Assembly: GCF_019799925.1 (NCBI RefSeq)
Contig: NZ_JABGCG010000002.1
Span: forward strand, 372,001-436,000
Direction: 5' to 3'
DNA length: 64,000 nucleotides
Origin: Blastococcus sp. CPCC 205250
GTDB lineage: Bacteria; Actinomycetota; Actinomycetes; Mycobacteriales; Geodermatophilaceae
Under the pieces are notes generated by a model that was not told where the DNA came from, ran no database searches, and worked only from the letters and a program-made list of their open reading frames with translations. Position 1 is the first letter of the stretch, and each line of letters starts with the position of its first letter. Shown piece by piece: positions 45,879-60,138 of this stretch. Both the position numbers and the translations under genes were made by a program.

Positions 45879-47666
45879 CTGGAGCCGGAGGCCCTCACCC
45901 CCGAGCAGCCGGACCCCCGGTCACGTGCCGGGCTGCGGCAGCTGCTGCCCCTGCTGCGGCCGCACCGGCGGGCGCTGGCCGTGGCCGCGGGGCTCTCTCT
46001 TGTCGGGGCGGCGGCGGCCCTGGCGCAGCCGGCCCTGGTGAGCCGGGTCATCGCGGCGGTCGGCGGCGGGGAGTCGTTGCTGCCGGTGGTCGCGGCGCTG
46101 GTCCTGGTGCTGGTGGCGGCCTCGGTGCTCGGGGCGCTGCAGTCCTACGTGCTGCAGCGGGCGGCCGAGGGCGTCGTCCTCACCACGCGGCGCACCGTCG
46201 CCGACCGGCTGCTGCGGCTGCCCGTGGCCGAGTACGACCGCCGGCGCACCGGTGACCTGATGTCCCGCGTCGGCGCCGACACGACGCTGCTGCGCGCCAC
46301 GGTCACCTCCGGTGTCGTCGAGGTGGCCGGGTCCGCCGTCGTCGGGGTCGGTGCCCTTGTCGCGATGGCCGTGGTCGACGTGTGGCTGCTCCTGGTCACC
46401 GTCCTCGCGGTGTCCGTCGGGGTCGGCGTCGTGGTCACCACCAGCCGCCAGGTCCGCCGGCTGTCCCGGCTGGCGCAGGAGGAGGTCGGCGCCATGAGCG
46501 CCGCCGTCGAGCGCGCGCTGTCGGCGGTGCGGACCATCCGCGCCAGCGGCGCGACGGCCCGGGAGGTCGCGGTGGTGGACTCCAGCGCGACGCGGGCCTA
46601 CCGCGCAGGCGTGGCGGTGGCCCGGCTGGAGGCCCTGGTGCAGCCCGCCGGGTCGATCGCGGTCCAGGGCGCCTTCCTCGCGGTCCTGGGCCTGGGCGGC
46701 TACCGGGTGGCCTCCGGCTCGATCGCCGTCGGCGACCTGGTGGCCTTCGTGCTGTACCTGTTCCTGCTGGTCATGCCGCTGGGCCAGGCGATCTCGGCCT
46801 ACACGCAACTGCAGACCGGGCTGGGCGCCCTGGCCCGCATCCAGGAGGTGCTCGCGCTCGACCCGGAGGACGACGCCCGCCCGGAGCGGGGCGGCCCCGT
46901 CGTCGCCGTCCCCCGGGTGCCGTCGGCCGGCACGCCGCTGCTGGAGCTGGACGGGGTCTCCTTCGCCTACCCGGACGGGACGGCGGTGCTGGACGAGGTG
47001 TCGCTCGCGGTGCCCGCCGGGTCCCGGGTCGCGCTGGTCGGGCCCTCGGGCGCCGGGAAGTCCACGGTGCTGGCGCTGGTCGAGGGCTTCTACCCGCTCA
47101 CCGGCGGGGCGATCCGCTGGGCCGGCACCGACGTCCGCGACCTGCCGCGGGCCGCTCTGCGCGCCCGCCTGGGCTACGTCGAGCAGGAGGCGCCGGTGCT
47201 GGCCGGCACCATCCGGGACAACCTGCTGCTCGCCGCGCCCGACGCCTCCGAGGACGAGCTGTGGGCGGTCCTCGCCGACGTCAACCTGACCGGGGTCGTG
47301 CAGCGCTCGCCGCGCGGCCTCGACGTCCCGGTCGGCGACGACGGCGTGCTGCTGTCCGGCGGTGAGCGGCAGCGGCTGGCCATCGCGCGGTCGCTGCTGG
47401 CGCGTCCGGCGCTCCTGCTGCTCGACGAGCCGACCGCGAGCCTGGACGCCCGCAACGAGGAGCTGCTGCGCCGCACGCTCGCCGCGGCCGCCGCGGACCG
47501 GGCGCTGCTGGTCGTGGCACACCGGCTGTCCACGGTGCTCGACAGCGACCTGATCGTCGTCCTGGACGGCGGCCGGGTCGTCGCCTCGGGTACGCACGCG
47601 GAGCTGCTGGAGACCAGCCCGCTCTACCGCGAGCTCGCCGCCGCCCAGCTCCTCGTCCAGGGCTAG
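45879..47666 (+). CDS. ABC exporter (fused permease and ATPase)
   Basis: About 595 residues if it starts at CTG 45879, or 561 if at GTG 45981. The first in-frame ATG/GTG/TTG is 45981, but the codons before it (LRQLLPLLRPHRRALAVAAG) are the typical basic lead into helix 1, so an upstream non-standard start is favoured. Six membrane helices are followed by the ATPase: Walker A GPSGAGKST, Q-loop YVEQEAPVL, signature LSGGERQRLAIARSLL, Walker B LLLLDEPTASLD and H-loop VVAHRLST. A homodimeric exporter of lipid, drug or peptide type; substrate unknown. It overlaps the convergent SDR gene by 4 bp. Confidence 0.9.
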   Translation: MEPEALTPEQPDPRSRAGLRQLLPLLRPHRRALAVAAGLSLVGAAAALAQPALVSRVIAAVGGGESLLPVVAALVLVLVAASVLGALQSYVLQRAAEGVVLTTRRTVADRLLRLPVAEYDRRRTGDLMSRVGADTTLLRATVTSGVVEVAGSAVVGVGALVAMAVVDVWLLLVTVLAVSVGVGVVVTTSRQVRRLSRLAQEEVGAMSAAVERALSAVRTIRASGATAREVAVVDSSATRAYRAGVAVARLEALVQPAGSIAVQGAFLAVLGLGGYRVASGSIAVGDLVAFVLYLFLLVMPLGQAISAYTQLQTGLGALARIQEVLALDPEDDARPERGGPVVAVPRVPSAGTPLLELDGVSFAYPDGTAVLDEVSLAVPAGSRVALVGPSGAGKSTVLALVEGFYPLTGGAIRWAGTDVRDLPRAALRARLGYVEQEAPVLAGTIRDNLLLAAPDASEDELWAVLADVNLTGVVQRSPRGLDVPVGDDGVLLSGGERQRLAIARSLLARPALLLLDEPTASLDARNEELLRRTLAAAAADRALLVVAHRLSTVLDSDLIVVLDGGRVVASGTHAELLETSPLYRELAAAQLLVQG

Positions 47667-49246
47667 GCCGCGGCGGGCTCCGCCGGGTAGGTCTCGCCGC
47701 GCTCGGCGGCGCGGCAGATGTTGCGGATCATGCTGCCGAAGACGACGCCGTGGAAGGGCGCGACCGACCACCAGTACGCGTGCCCGACGAGGCCGCGCGG
47801 GTGGAACGTCGCCTTCTGTCGCAGCTGCGTGCCACCTCCCGGCGTCCGTTCCACGTGGAACTCCAGCCAGGCGAGGCCGGGCACCCGCATCTCGGCGCGC
47901 AGCCGCAGCAGCCGGCCCTCCTCCAGCTCCTCCACCCGCCAGAAGTCCAGCGCGTCGCCGACGTAGAGGTCGGTCGGGTGCCGCCGCCCGCGACGCAGGC
48001 CCACCCCGCCGACCGCCCGGTCCAGCACCCCGCGCACCTGCCAGGCCAGCGGGAAGGAGTACCAGCCGGTCTCCCCGCCGATCCCCTCGACCACCCGCCA
48101 CAGGGCCTCCGGCGACGCCTCGGTCTCCCGGGTGCGCTCGTCGAGGTAGAGGCTGCCGCCGGACCAGTCCGGGTCGGTGGGCAGTGGGTCCGAGGGCACG
48201 CCGGGCACCGAGGCCGACGTCCACCGGGTGGCCACCTCGTGGTCCTGGATCCGCTGGATGGCCAGGCGGACGGCGTCCTCGAAGCCGAGCAGGCCCTCGG
48301 GCGGGTCCGGCACGTAGCGGGTGATGTCGCGCTCGGTGACGACGACGGTGTTGCGCAGTGACTGCACCAGCGGCCGGGCGATGGACGCCGGCACGGGCGT
48401 GATGAGCCCGACCCAGTGGCTGGACAGCGCGGGGGTGAAGAAGGGCACCGGCAGGATGCGGCGGCGCGGGAGGTCGGCCACCTCGGCGTAGCGGCGCATC
48501 ATCTGCGCGTACTCCATGACGTCGGGGCCGCCGATGTCGAAGCAGCGGTGCACGTCGGCGGGCAGGCCGGCGCAGGCCACCAGGTACCGCAGCACGTCCC
48601 GGATCGCGATGGGCTGGATGCGGCTGTGCACCCAGCGCGGCGTGACCATCACCGGCAGCCGCTCGGCCAGGTGACGCAGCATCTCGAACGACGCCGAGCC
48701 CGAGCCCAGGACGACGGCCGCGCGTAGCACCACCGTCGGCACGCCCGAGCCCAGCAGGATCGCCGCCACCTCCGCCCGCGACCGCAGGTGCGGGGAGAGC
48801 TCCTCGTCGTCGGGCTCCAGGCCGCCGAGGTACACCAGCCGGCCGACCCCGGCCTCGCGCACCGCGCCCGCCATGACCTGCGCGGTGCGGCGGTCGATCT
48901 CCTCGAACCGGGCGCCGCTGCCCAGGCTGTGGATCAGGTAGTAGACGACGTCGGCACCGGTGCAGGCGGCCGTCACCGCGGCCGCGTCGCCGGCGTCCCC
49001 GCGGGCGATCTCCACCTGACCGGCCCAGGGGTGGTCGCGCAGCTTCTCCGGTGACCGGGTCAGCACCCGGACGCGGTGGCCGGCCGCCAGGAGCTCGGGC
49101 ACCAGCCGGCCGCCGATGTAGCCGGACGCCCCGGTGACGAGGCACGTCTTCGGGTCGGTCGTGGTGCCGGTCGTGGTCCGGGGCGCGGTCCCGGTCGTGC
49201 TCCGGACGGGGGGATCGGCAGGGGGACGGGCGGCGGGATCGGCCAT
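47663..49246 (-). CDS. NAD(P)-binding SDR protein with C-terminal DUF2867 domain
   Basis: 527 residues. A Thr/Pro-rich start of about 33 residues is followed by an atypical SDR domain: TCLVTGASGYIGGRLVPELLAAGHRVRVL, with the glycine-rich NAD(P) loop; DVVYYLIHSLGSGARF and YLGGLEPDD follow. The C-terminal third (from about 385) fits DUF2867: WYSFPLAWQVRGVLDRAVGG, LRLRAEMRVPGLAWLEFHVE and KATFHPRGLVGHAYWW. Such two-domain proteins occur in actinobacteria; the reaction is unknown. A perfect parS site lies in the codons for FHVER. Confidence 0.88.
   Translation of the reverse strand: MADPAARPPADPPVRSTTGTAPRTTTGTTTDPKTCLVTGASGYIGGRLVPELLAAGHRVRVLTRSPEKLRDHPWAGQVEIARGDAGDAAAVTAACTGADVVYYLIHSLGSGARFEEIDRRTAQVMAGAVREAGVGRLVYLGGLEPDDEELSPHLRSRAEVAAILLGSGVPTVVLRAAVVLGSGSASFEMLRHLAERLPVMVTPRWVHSRIQPIAIRDVLRYLVACAGLPADVHRCFDIGGPDVMEYAQMMRRYAEVADLPRRRILPVPFFTPALSSHWVGLITPVPASIARPLVQSLRNTVVVTERDITRYVPDPPEGLLGFEDAVRLAIQRIQDHEVATRWTSASVPGVPSDPLPTDPDWSGGSLYLDERTRETEASPEALWRVVEGIGGETGWYSFPLAWQVRGVLDRAVGGVGLRRGRRHPTDLYVGDALDFWRVEELEEGRLLRLRAEMRVPGLAWLEFHVERTPGGGTQLRQKATFHPRGLVGHAYWWSVAPFHGVVFGSMIRNICRAAERGETYPAEPAAA
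47848..47861. promoter_or_regulatory. parS site inside the SDR gene
   Basis: GTTCCACGTGGAAC, perfect palindrome, about 7.5 kb right of oriC and 13.7 kb from the parAB-proximal pair. Confidence 0.85.
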
Positions 49247-49384
49247 GCGCCCGAGTGTCGGCGCACCCGGGCCGTCGTGCGCGCGCGCCCGAGTCGCGGG
49301 GGCCCGGACCAGCGGAGATCATCTCCTGCACCACCAGCCCGGACGACGACGGCCGGACCGGCCCGCGACGAGCAGGGAGACCCC

Positions 49385-53118
<3,734 letters not shown>

Positions 53119-53121
<3 letters not shown>

Positions 53122-53133
53122 TGGAGGACCCCC
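53119..53133 (+). repeat. Post-stop repeat, gyrB copy
   Basis: The gyrB stop is followed by TGGAGGACCCCC, matching the gnd copy closely. Confidence 0.5.
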
Positions 53134-53179
53134 GTGCCCCCCACCGCTCGAACGCCCGCGGCGGGGCCCTGCACGGGGG
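53129..53179 (+). terminator. Hairpin between gyrB and gyrA
   Basis: CCCCCGTGC at 53129-53137 pairs with GCACGGGGG at 53171-53179 over a 33-nt loop. It could attenuate read-through into gyrA or end part of the gyrB transcripts. Confidence 0.45.
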
Positions 53180-53228
53180 CCGACAGACGTTCCCTGCTGT
53201 GCATCGAGACTGAGAGAGACCTGAACCC

Positions 53229-55697
<2,469 letters not shown>

Positions 55698-55860
55698 TGT
55701 GGGGAGCAGGGCCGCGGTCCCTCGTTGCCCGCGCGTGCGCGGATCACGGGGGCGGCCGGCCCGATGACCACGATCTGACCGGGCGCTCCGGGTATCTCCG
55801 GGTGCCCGGAGCGGGCCGGAGCGGAGCAGCGGCGAGGGCCGCTGGGGAGCGGAGACCAGC

Positions 55861-56472
55861 ATGAGCGACCGGACGCAGGGTGCGGTGCAGACCGGTACCC
55901 GCCCCGGCGAGGCCCCCGACGCCCCGACCGCCGGAGCCCCCGGTGGCGCCCCGCCCACGGGCGGCGCCCCGGTCGTCGGCGGCGCTCCGGCCACCGGTGG
56001 CGCTCCGGTCGTCGGCGGTCCGGTCGCCCCGGGCACCGGGGCCGGTCCCGCCGTGGGCCGCAACGGCGCCTCCCGCCCGGCCGGTGGCAAGGGCAAGGCG
56101 CGCGGTCCCCGCCGCGCCCGGCTCCAGCTGCGGCACATCGACACCTGGTCGGCGCTGAAGATCTCGCTGGTCCTGTCGATCGCGCTGTTCTTCATCTGGA
56201 TGGTCGCCGTCGGCATCCTCTACGGCGTCCTCTCCGGGCTCGGCGTCTTCGACACCCTCAACGACCTGTTCGGTCAGCTGGGCAGCTCGTCCGGCGAGGC
56301 GGAGGCGGTCTCCGAGGCCATCACCCCGGGCATCGTCTTCGGCGGGGCGGCCGTCATCGGCGCGATCAACATCGTGCTCATGACCGCCCTGTGCACCGTC
56401 GCGGCCTTCATCTACAACATGTGCTCCGACCTGGTCGGCGGCCTCGAGGTCACGCTCTCCGAGCGCGACTGA
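55861..56472 (+). CDS. DUF3566 membrane protein
   Basis: 203 residues. The first 90 are a disordered Gly-Ala-Pro stretch with imperfect repeats of the type GGAPVVGGAPATGGAP, then a basic patch. The DUF3566 domain follows: ARLQLRHIDTWSALKISLVLS, a first helix (IALFFIWMVAVGILYGVL), an outer loop, and a second helix (AAVIGAINIVLMTALCTVAAF). The mycobacterial gene after gyrA (Rv0007) is the same family, linked to cell division by position. Start ATG 55861. Confidence 0.93.
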   Translation: MSDRTQGAVQTGTRPGEAPDAPTAGAPGGAPPTGGAPVVGGAPATGGAPVVGGPVAPGTGAGPAVGRNGASRPAGGKGKARGPRRARLQLRHIDTWSALKISLVLSIALFFIWMVAVGILYGVLSGLGVFDTLNDLFGQLGSSSGEAEAVSEAITPGIVFGGAAVIGAINIVLMTALCTVAAFIYNMCSDLVGGLEVTLSERD

Positions 56473-56490
56473 CGAAGGACCCCCCTCGCC
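56470..56490 (+). repeat. Post-stop repeat, DUF3566 copy
   Basis: The stop is followed by CGAAGGACCCCCCTCGCC, differing from the ssb copy by one extra C. The two genes are unrelated and 50 kb apart. Confidence 0.55.
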
Positions 56491-56529
56491 GGGGTGGACC
56501 ACCGGCCAGGTACGCTGTTCGAGGTCCAC

Positions 56530-56603
56530 GGGCCTGTAGCTCAGGCGGTTAGAGCGCATCCCTGATAAGGATGAGGCCGGAGGTTCAAGTCCTCCCAGGC
56601 CCA
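56530..56603 (+). tRNA. tRNA-Ile (GAT)
   Basis: 74 nt with a paired acceptor (GGGCCTG / CAGGCCC), D-arm GCTC...GAGC, anticodon loop CTGATAA with anticodon GAT at 56564-56566, and T-arm GGTTCAAGTCC. The 3' CCA is not encoded. Same place as in mycobacteria, after the DUF3566 gene. Confidence 0.96.
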
Positions 56604-56636
56604 CCCGTGTGCCGGTCCGCCGGTGTCCACCGGTAC

Positions 56637-56665
56637 CCGCGGCCCCTGCCGGACAGGGGCCGCGG
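56637..56665 (+). terminator. Terminator after tRNA-Ile
   Basis: A perfect 12-bp stem (CCGCGGCCCCTG, loop CCGGA, complement), 34 nt past the tRNA. Confidence 0.8.
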
Positions 56666-56686
56666 CGTCCCTCGAGGAGGAGCCGC

Positions 56687-56830
56687 GTGATCAAGAGGAT
56701 CGCCCTGGTCGCCGCGGCAGCAGCCGCGGTGGCCGCCGTCCGCAAGCGGTCGTCGGGCCGCACCGAGGCCGATCTCTGGTCGGAGGCCACGACCGGCCCC
56801 CAGGCGGTCAGCACGCCGACCGCCCGCTAG
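56687..56830 (+). CDS. DLW-39 family miniprotein
   Basis: 47 residues from GTG 56687 after a strong GAGGAGGAG site. A basic-hydrophobic start (IKRIALVAAAAAAVAAV) forms a short membrane or signal-anchor helix. Then EADLWSEATTG carries the conserved Asp-Leu-Trp that names this actinobacterial family, usually found between gyrA and the tRNA genes. Function unknown. Confidence 0.85.
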   Translation: MIKRIALVAAAAAAVAAVRKRSSGRTEADLWSEATTGPQAVSTPTAR

Positions 56831-56861
56831 GCCCGGCCGGCGGCCCCCCGCCGGACCGTCA

Positions 56862-56934
56862 GGGGACGTAGCTCAATTGGCAGAGCACCGCCTTTGCAAG
56901 GCGGGGGTTAGGGGTTCGATTCCCCTCGTCTCCA
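56862..56934 (+). tRNA. tRNA-Ala (TGC)
   Basis: 73 nt: GGGGACG acceptor pairing CGTCTCC with one G-T, D-arm with GCTCAATTGGCAGAGC, anticodon stem CCGCC/GGCGG with loop TTTGCAA (anticodon TGC at 56895-56897), and T-arm GGGGTTCGATTCCCC. CCA not encoded. The Ile-Ala pair is not next to an rRNA operon here. Confidence 0.96.
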
Positions 56935-57029
56935 CTCCTCTCCACCACCGCAGGACGTCTCGGTCAGCCGCATCCGTGCGGCGCCACCTGTCAGGGCCCC
57001 TCGTACACCCGGAGCGCTGAGCGGACGCG

Positions 57030-57905
57030 TCACCGCGCGTCGAGGACCTCGCGCAGGCGTGCGGCGAACGCCTCCGGCTGGCCGTGCTGGCCGAACTCGC
57101 CGCCCAGGAACCCACCGTGGTCGCTCGGGAAGACGGTGATCTCCTGGCCCAGCGCGTGGGCGGTCGCGACCGCCGTCCGCCAGGTCAGGGCGTTCCTCGA
57201 TTCGACGCCGGCAGCGAGGACGATCCGGGTCGGTGCCGCCGTCAGCGCCGGGACGTCGGGCCGGAAGGCGGTGATGGCGTCGGAGTCGTGCGACAGCAGG
57301 GGATCGCCGCGGGAACCGTCGTCCTCGGCCGGGAGGCCGAAGGCCGCGGGATCCGCGGCGGCGACGAACGAGGAGTCGTCGGGGAACTCGCCCTGCCACG
57401 AGGTGAGCGCGATGAAGGCCGCCATGCCGTGTCCCCACCCCTCGGCCTCGTAGACCGCCTGCACCGCGCGGGTGGCGGCGATGGCGCGGTCGGCGTCCGG
57501 GAGGACGTGCAGCAGCGGGGGCTCGTGCGCGACCAGGGTCGTCACGTCGTCCGGATGCGCCGCGACCAGGGCCAGCGCCGTGACGGCGCCGCCGCTGCTG
57601 GCGAACATCTCCACCGGTCCGCCGACCGCCTCGATGACGCGGTGGACGTCGTCGGCGTTCTGCTGGGGCGTGTGCGTGGTCCGACCGTCGGTCCGCGTGC
57701 TGCGACCCAGGCCGCGCGGGTCGTAGGTGATCACCGTGCGGTCGGTGAGGTGCCCCGCGAGCGTGCCGAAGCCGCTGGCGTCCATCGGTGCCGCGATGAG
57801 GAACAGCGGCGGCCGTCCGTCCGCCGTCGGCAGCGGACCGCGGACGTCGTAGGCCAGCGACGCCTCAGGCGTCTCGAGCGTGCGGGTGGCGATCGTCGTG
57901 GTCAT
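57030..57905 (-). CDS. Alpha/beta hydrolase
   Basis: 291 residues. Pattern: PLFLIAAPMDASGF (oxyanion region), VITYDPRGLGRSTRT, nucleophile region EMFASSGGAVTALALV with Ser, and the C-terminal HGGFLGGEFGQH with likely catalytic His. The usual Gly-x-Ser-x-Gly reads Ala-Ser-Ser-Gly-Gly. Cytosolic, no signal peptide. Substrate unknown. ATG 57905. This and the next gene on the same strand are not in the mycobacterial neighbourhood and are probably lineage-specific. Confidence 0.88.
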   Translation of the reverse strand: MTTTIATRTLETPEASLAYDVRGPLPTADGRPPLFLIAAPMDASGFGTLAGHLTDRTVITYDPRGLGRSTRTDGRTTHTPQQNADDVHRVIEAVGGPVEMFASSGGAVTALALVAAHPDDVTTLVAHEPPLLHVLPDADRAIAATRAVQAVYEAEGWGHGMAAFIALTSWQGEFPDDSSFVAAADPAAFGLPAEDDGSRGDPLLSHDSDAITAFRPDVPALTAAPTRIVLAAGVESRNALTWRTAVATAHALGQEITVFPSDHGGFLGGEFGQHGQPEAFAARLREVLDAR

Positions 57906-57943
57906 GGTGGTGCAGACCCCGCCCGCCCCCGGGACTCATCGCC

Positions 57944-59281
57944 TCAGCGGGGACCCGCCAGCGGCAGGGCCTCCGCGACCTCCGCACCGCGGGCACGCAT
58001 CGCCGGGGCGTCCTCGGGCAGCACCACCCCCGCCTCGACCAGCTCCGCCACGGCCTGCGTCCACAGCGCCGCGTACTCCGCGCGCGAGCCGTACAGCTGC
58101 GCCACCAGCGCGTCCGGGTAGCTCCGCCGGCCGCCGAACATCGGCGCGCTGCCCGTGCCGCCTTTGCGGCCCCGGTACTCGGCGACGGGCACCGCGACCT
58201 CGGGCAGCCGGATCCCGCCCCAGGCGTTGCCGCCCTCGCCGCGCACGATGTGCGGGGTGGGCCGGCCGGCCAGGGTGATCCGTGGCTGGACGGCGGGCGG
58301 CTCCCCGTCGGCCAGCCACCGGTGCACCGCGCGCAGGGCCGCCTCGTGCACCGGCCGCCAGCTCAGCGGGTTCGGTCCCCAGCCGCCGTCGGCCCGCGGC
58401 GGGGAGGTGCGCCCGACGCCGTGCGGTGCCCCGGTGACCTCCCAGACCCGCCGCAGCTCGGTGTCGTGCAGCGCCAGCTCCGCCGTGGCCGTCACCTCGA
58501 ACTCGCTGTTGACCACCAGCACCGGCACGTCGAGGTCCTCGCGCAGGGTGGTGCGCCGGTAGAGCGGATCGGTGTCGGCGTCCAGGCGTGGCGCGCGGCC
58601 CTCCCACACGGCCAGCAGGAAGGCATCGACCACCCGGTGCCGGGGGTGCACCGCGTTGGCGTACGCGCACAGCCGCATGGCGGACTGCGAGCCGCCGAGG
58701 GCGACCACGCGCGCGACCGGCAGCCCGCCCAGCGGGTCGACGGCCGCCGTCCGCCGGGGCCCGACCGCGGCGGCCGCGGCGGAGAAGACGTCGAAGCAGG
58801 CCGGCTCGCCGGGGTGCAGCAGCCCGCCGTAGCGCTCGGGGTCCGCGTCGAGCAGCGGGGCCCGCCGCGACGCCCGCGCCCGGCGGCTCGGCGACCCGTA
58901 CAGGCCGGCGACCTGGGCGCTGACGCCCACCCACGCGTGGCCGCGGTAGACCTCACCGGCGGTGGGCGCCGGCTGCTCGGCACCCGCCGACACGTTCTGC
59001 CACTCCAGCAGGACGGTGCCTGTGGCGGCCGCGGGGTCCGCCGGCCGGACGACCAGGATGCGTGTGCGGTACGGCGCGGTCGCGACCGGCACCGCCTCCC
59101 ACCGGCCGTCGGCGGTCAGGGGTGCGCCGTCCCGGTGGCCGTAGGCGGTGGCCTTCCCGGCGAGGACGAACTCCTCGCACACGTAGCCGTGCGCGGCGAG
59201 GACGTCGGCCGGCGGTGCCCCGTACGGCGGCTGCGCGCCCGTGACCGGCCCCGCGACCTCCACCTCCGGCTCGGACCGCAT
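57944..59281 (-). CDS. Alpha/beta hydrolase domain protein (Abhydrolase_10-like)
   Basis: 445 residues from ATG 59281. Diagnostic features are VCEEFVLAGKATAY near the start, RILVVRPADPAAATGTVLLEWQNVSAG, the nucleophile elbow ALGGSQSAMRLCAYANAVHP, DVPVLVVNSEFEV (acid), and a late HGVGRTSP with the likely catalytic His. This is the family annotated as alpha/beta hydrolase domain-containing, often predicted esterases. No signal peptide. It lies 38 bp upstream of the first hydrolase gene, so both are probably cotranscribed. Confidence 0.85.
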   Translation of the reverse strand: MRSEPEVEVAGPVTGAQPPYGAPPADVLAAHGYVCEEFVLAGKATAYGHRDGAPLTADGRWEAVPVATAPYRTRILVVRPADPAAATGTVLLEWQNVSAGAEQPAPTAGEVYRGHAWVGVSAQVAGLYGSPSRRARASRRAPLLDADPERYGGLLHPGEPACFDVFSAAAAAVGPRRTAAVDPLGGLPVARVVALGGSQSAMRLCAYANAVHPRHRVVDAFLLAVWEGRAPRLDADTDPLYRRTTLREDLDVPVLVVNSEFEVTATAELALHDTELRRVWEVTGAPHGVGRTSPPRADGGWGPNPLSWRPVHEAALRAVHRWLADGEPPAVQPRITLAGRPTPHIVRGEGGNAWGGIRLPEVAVPVAEYRGRKGGTGSAPMFGGRRSYPDALVAQLYGSRAEYAALWTQAVAELVEAGVVLPEDAPAMRARGAEVAEALPLAGPR

Positions 59282-59551
59282 CGGCGCAACGATAGGACCG
59301 CGGGCGTCCGCTGTCCGCCCGGCGTGGGTTCCCGCCCGGCGCACGAGGTCGACCAGCACGTCGTGCCGTCCGGCCCCCGGGGGACGGCGGTGCGGGGGGC
59401 CGGGGAGCCCGCGTCGGCCCGTCAGCACCGGGGCGCACGGCGGTCACCCCGGGACTGGGGCGTCGTCGGAGGGACGCCGGCGAGCCCGGTGGCGCCGGCG
59501 GGAGCCTCCCGGGTGCCCCGCCACCTGCACGGCGGTGGGAGAGTGGAGGTC

Positions 59552-60088
59552 GTGACCGAAGCGACCTCTCCCGCCCGGCGTGCCGTCCTCCACACCAACC
59601 ACGGGGACATCACCGTCGACCTGTTCCCCGACCACGCGCCCAAGACCGTGGCCAACTTCGCCGACCTGGCCGAGGGCCGCCGCGAGTGGACCCACCCGGC
59701 GACCCGCGAGAAGACCACCGACCGCCTCTACGACGGCACGATCTTCCACCGGGTCATCTCCGGCTTCATGATCCAGGGCGGCGACCCGCTCGGGCAGGGC
59801 TTCGGGGGCCCGGGCTACCAGTTCGGCGACGAGTTCCACCCGGAGCTCACCTTCAGCAAGCCCTACCTGCTGGCCATGGCGAACGCCGGGCCGGGCACCA
59901 ACGGCTCGCAGTTCTTCATCACCGTCGGCCCGACGCCGCACCTGAACCGCAAGCACACGATCTTCGGCGAGGTGGCCGACCAGGCCGGCCGCGACGTCGT
60001 CGACGCGATCGCCGCCGTGCGCACCGGTCGCTCGGACAAGCCCGTGGACGACGTCGTCATCGAGTCGGTCGAGGTGCAGCGCAGCTGA
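59552..60088 (+). CDS. ppiA: Peptidyl-prolyl cis-trans isomerase (cyclophilin)
   Basis: 178 residues. GTG 59552 lies a few nt after AGTGGAGG; an in-frame GTG at 59543 is possible. Cyclophilin core: DGTIFHRVISGFMIQGGDP, with the catalytic Arg, Phe and Gln, then LAMANAGPGTNGSQFFITVGPTPHLN and HTIFGEV. No signal peptide, so cytosolic. Corresponds to Rv0009 in place and type. A 270-bp divergent gap lies upstream; no clear operator is seen in it. Confidence 0.95.
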   Translation: MTEATSPARRAVLHTNHGDITVDLFPDHAPKTVANFADLAEGRREWTHPATREKTTDRLYDGTIFHRVISGFMIQGGDPLGQGFGGPGYQFGDEFHPELTFSKPYLLAMANAGPGTNGSQFFITVGPTPHLNRKHTIFGEVADQAGRDVVDAIAAVRTGRSDKPVDDVVIESVEVQRS

Positions 60089-60138
60089 CCCAGCCGCCCG
60101 TCGCCGGGGGCACGGGCTGGGGCGAGGAGCCCCGGCCC

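Noticed and set aside
45921..49334. 1137-codon minus-strand frame across the ABC exporter and SDR genes
   Set aside because: Arg/Gly/Pro-rich shadow of two well-supported genes; only the codon pattern keeps it open.
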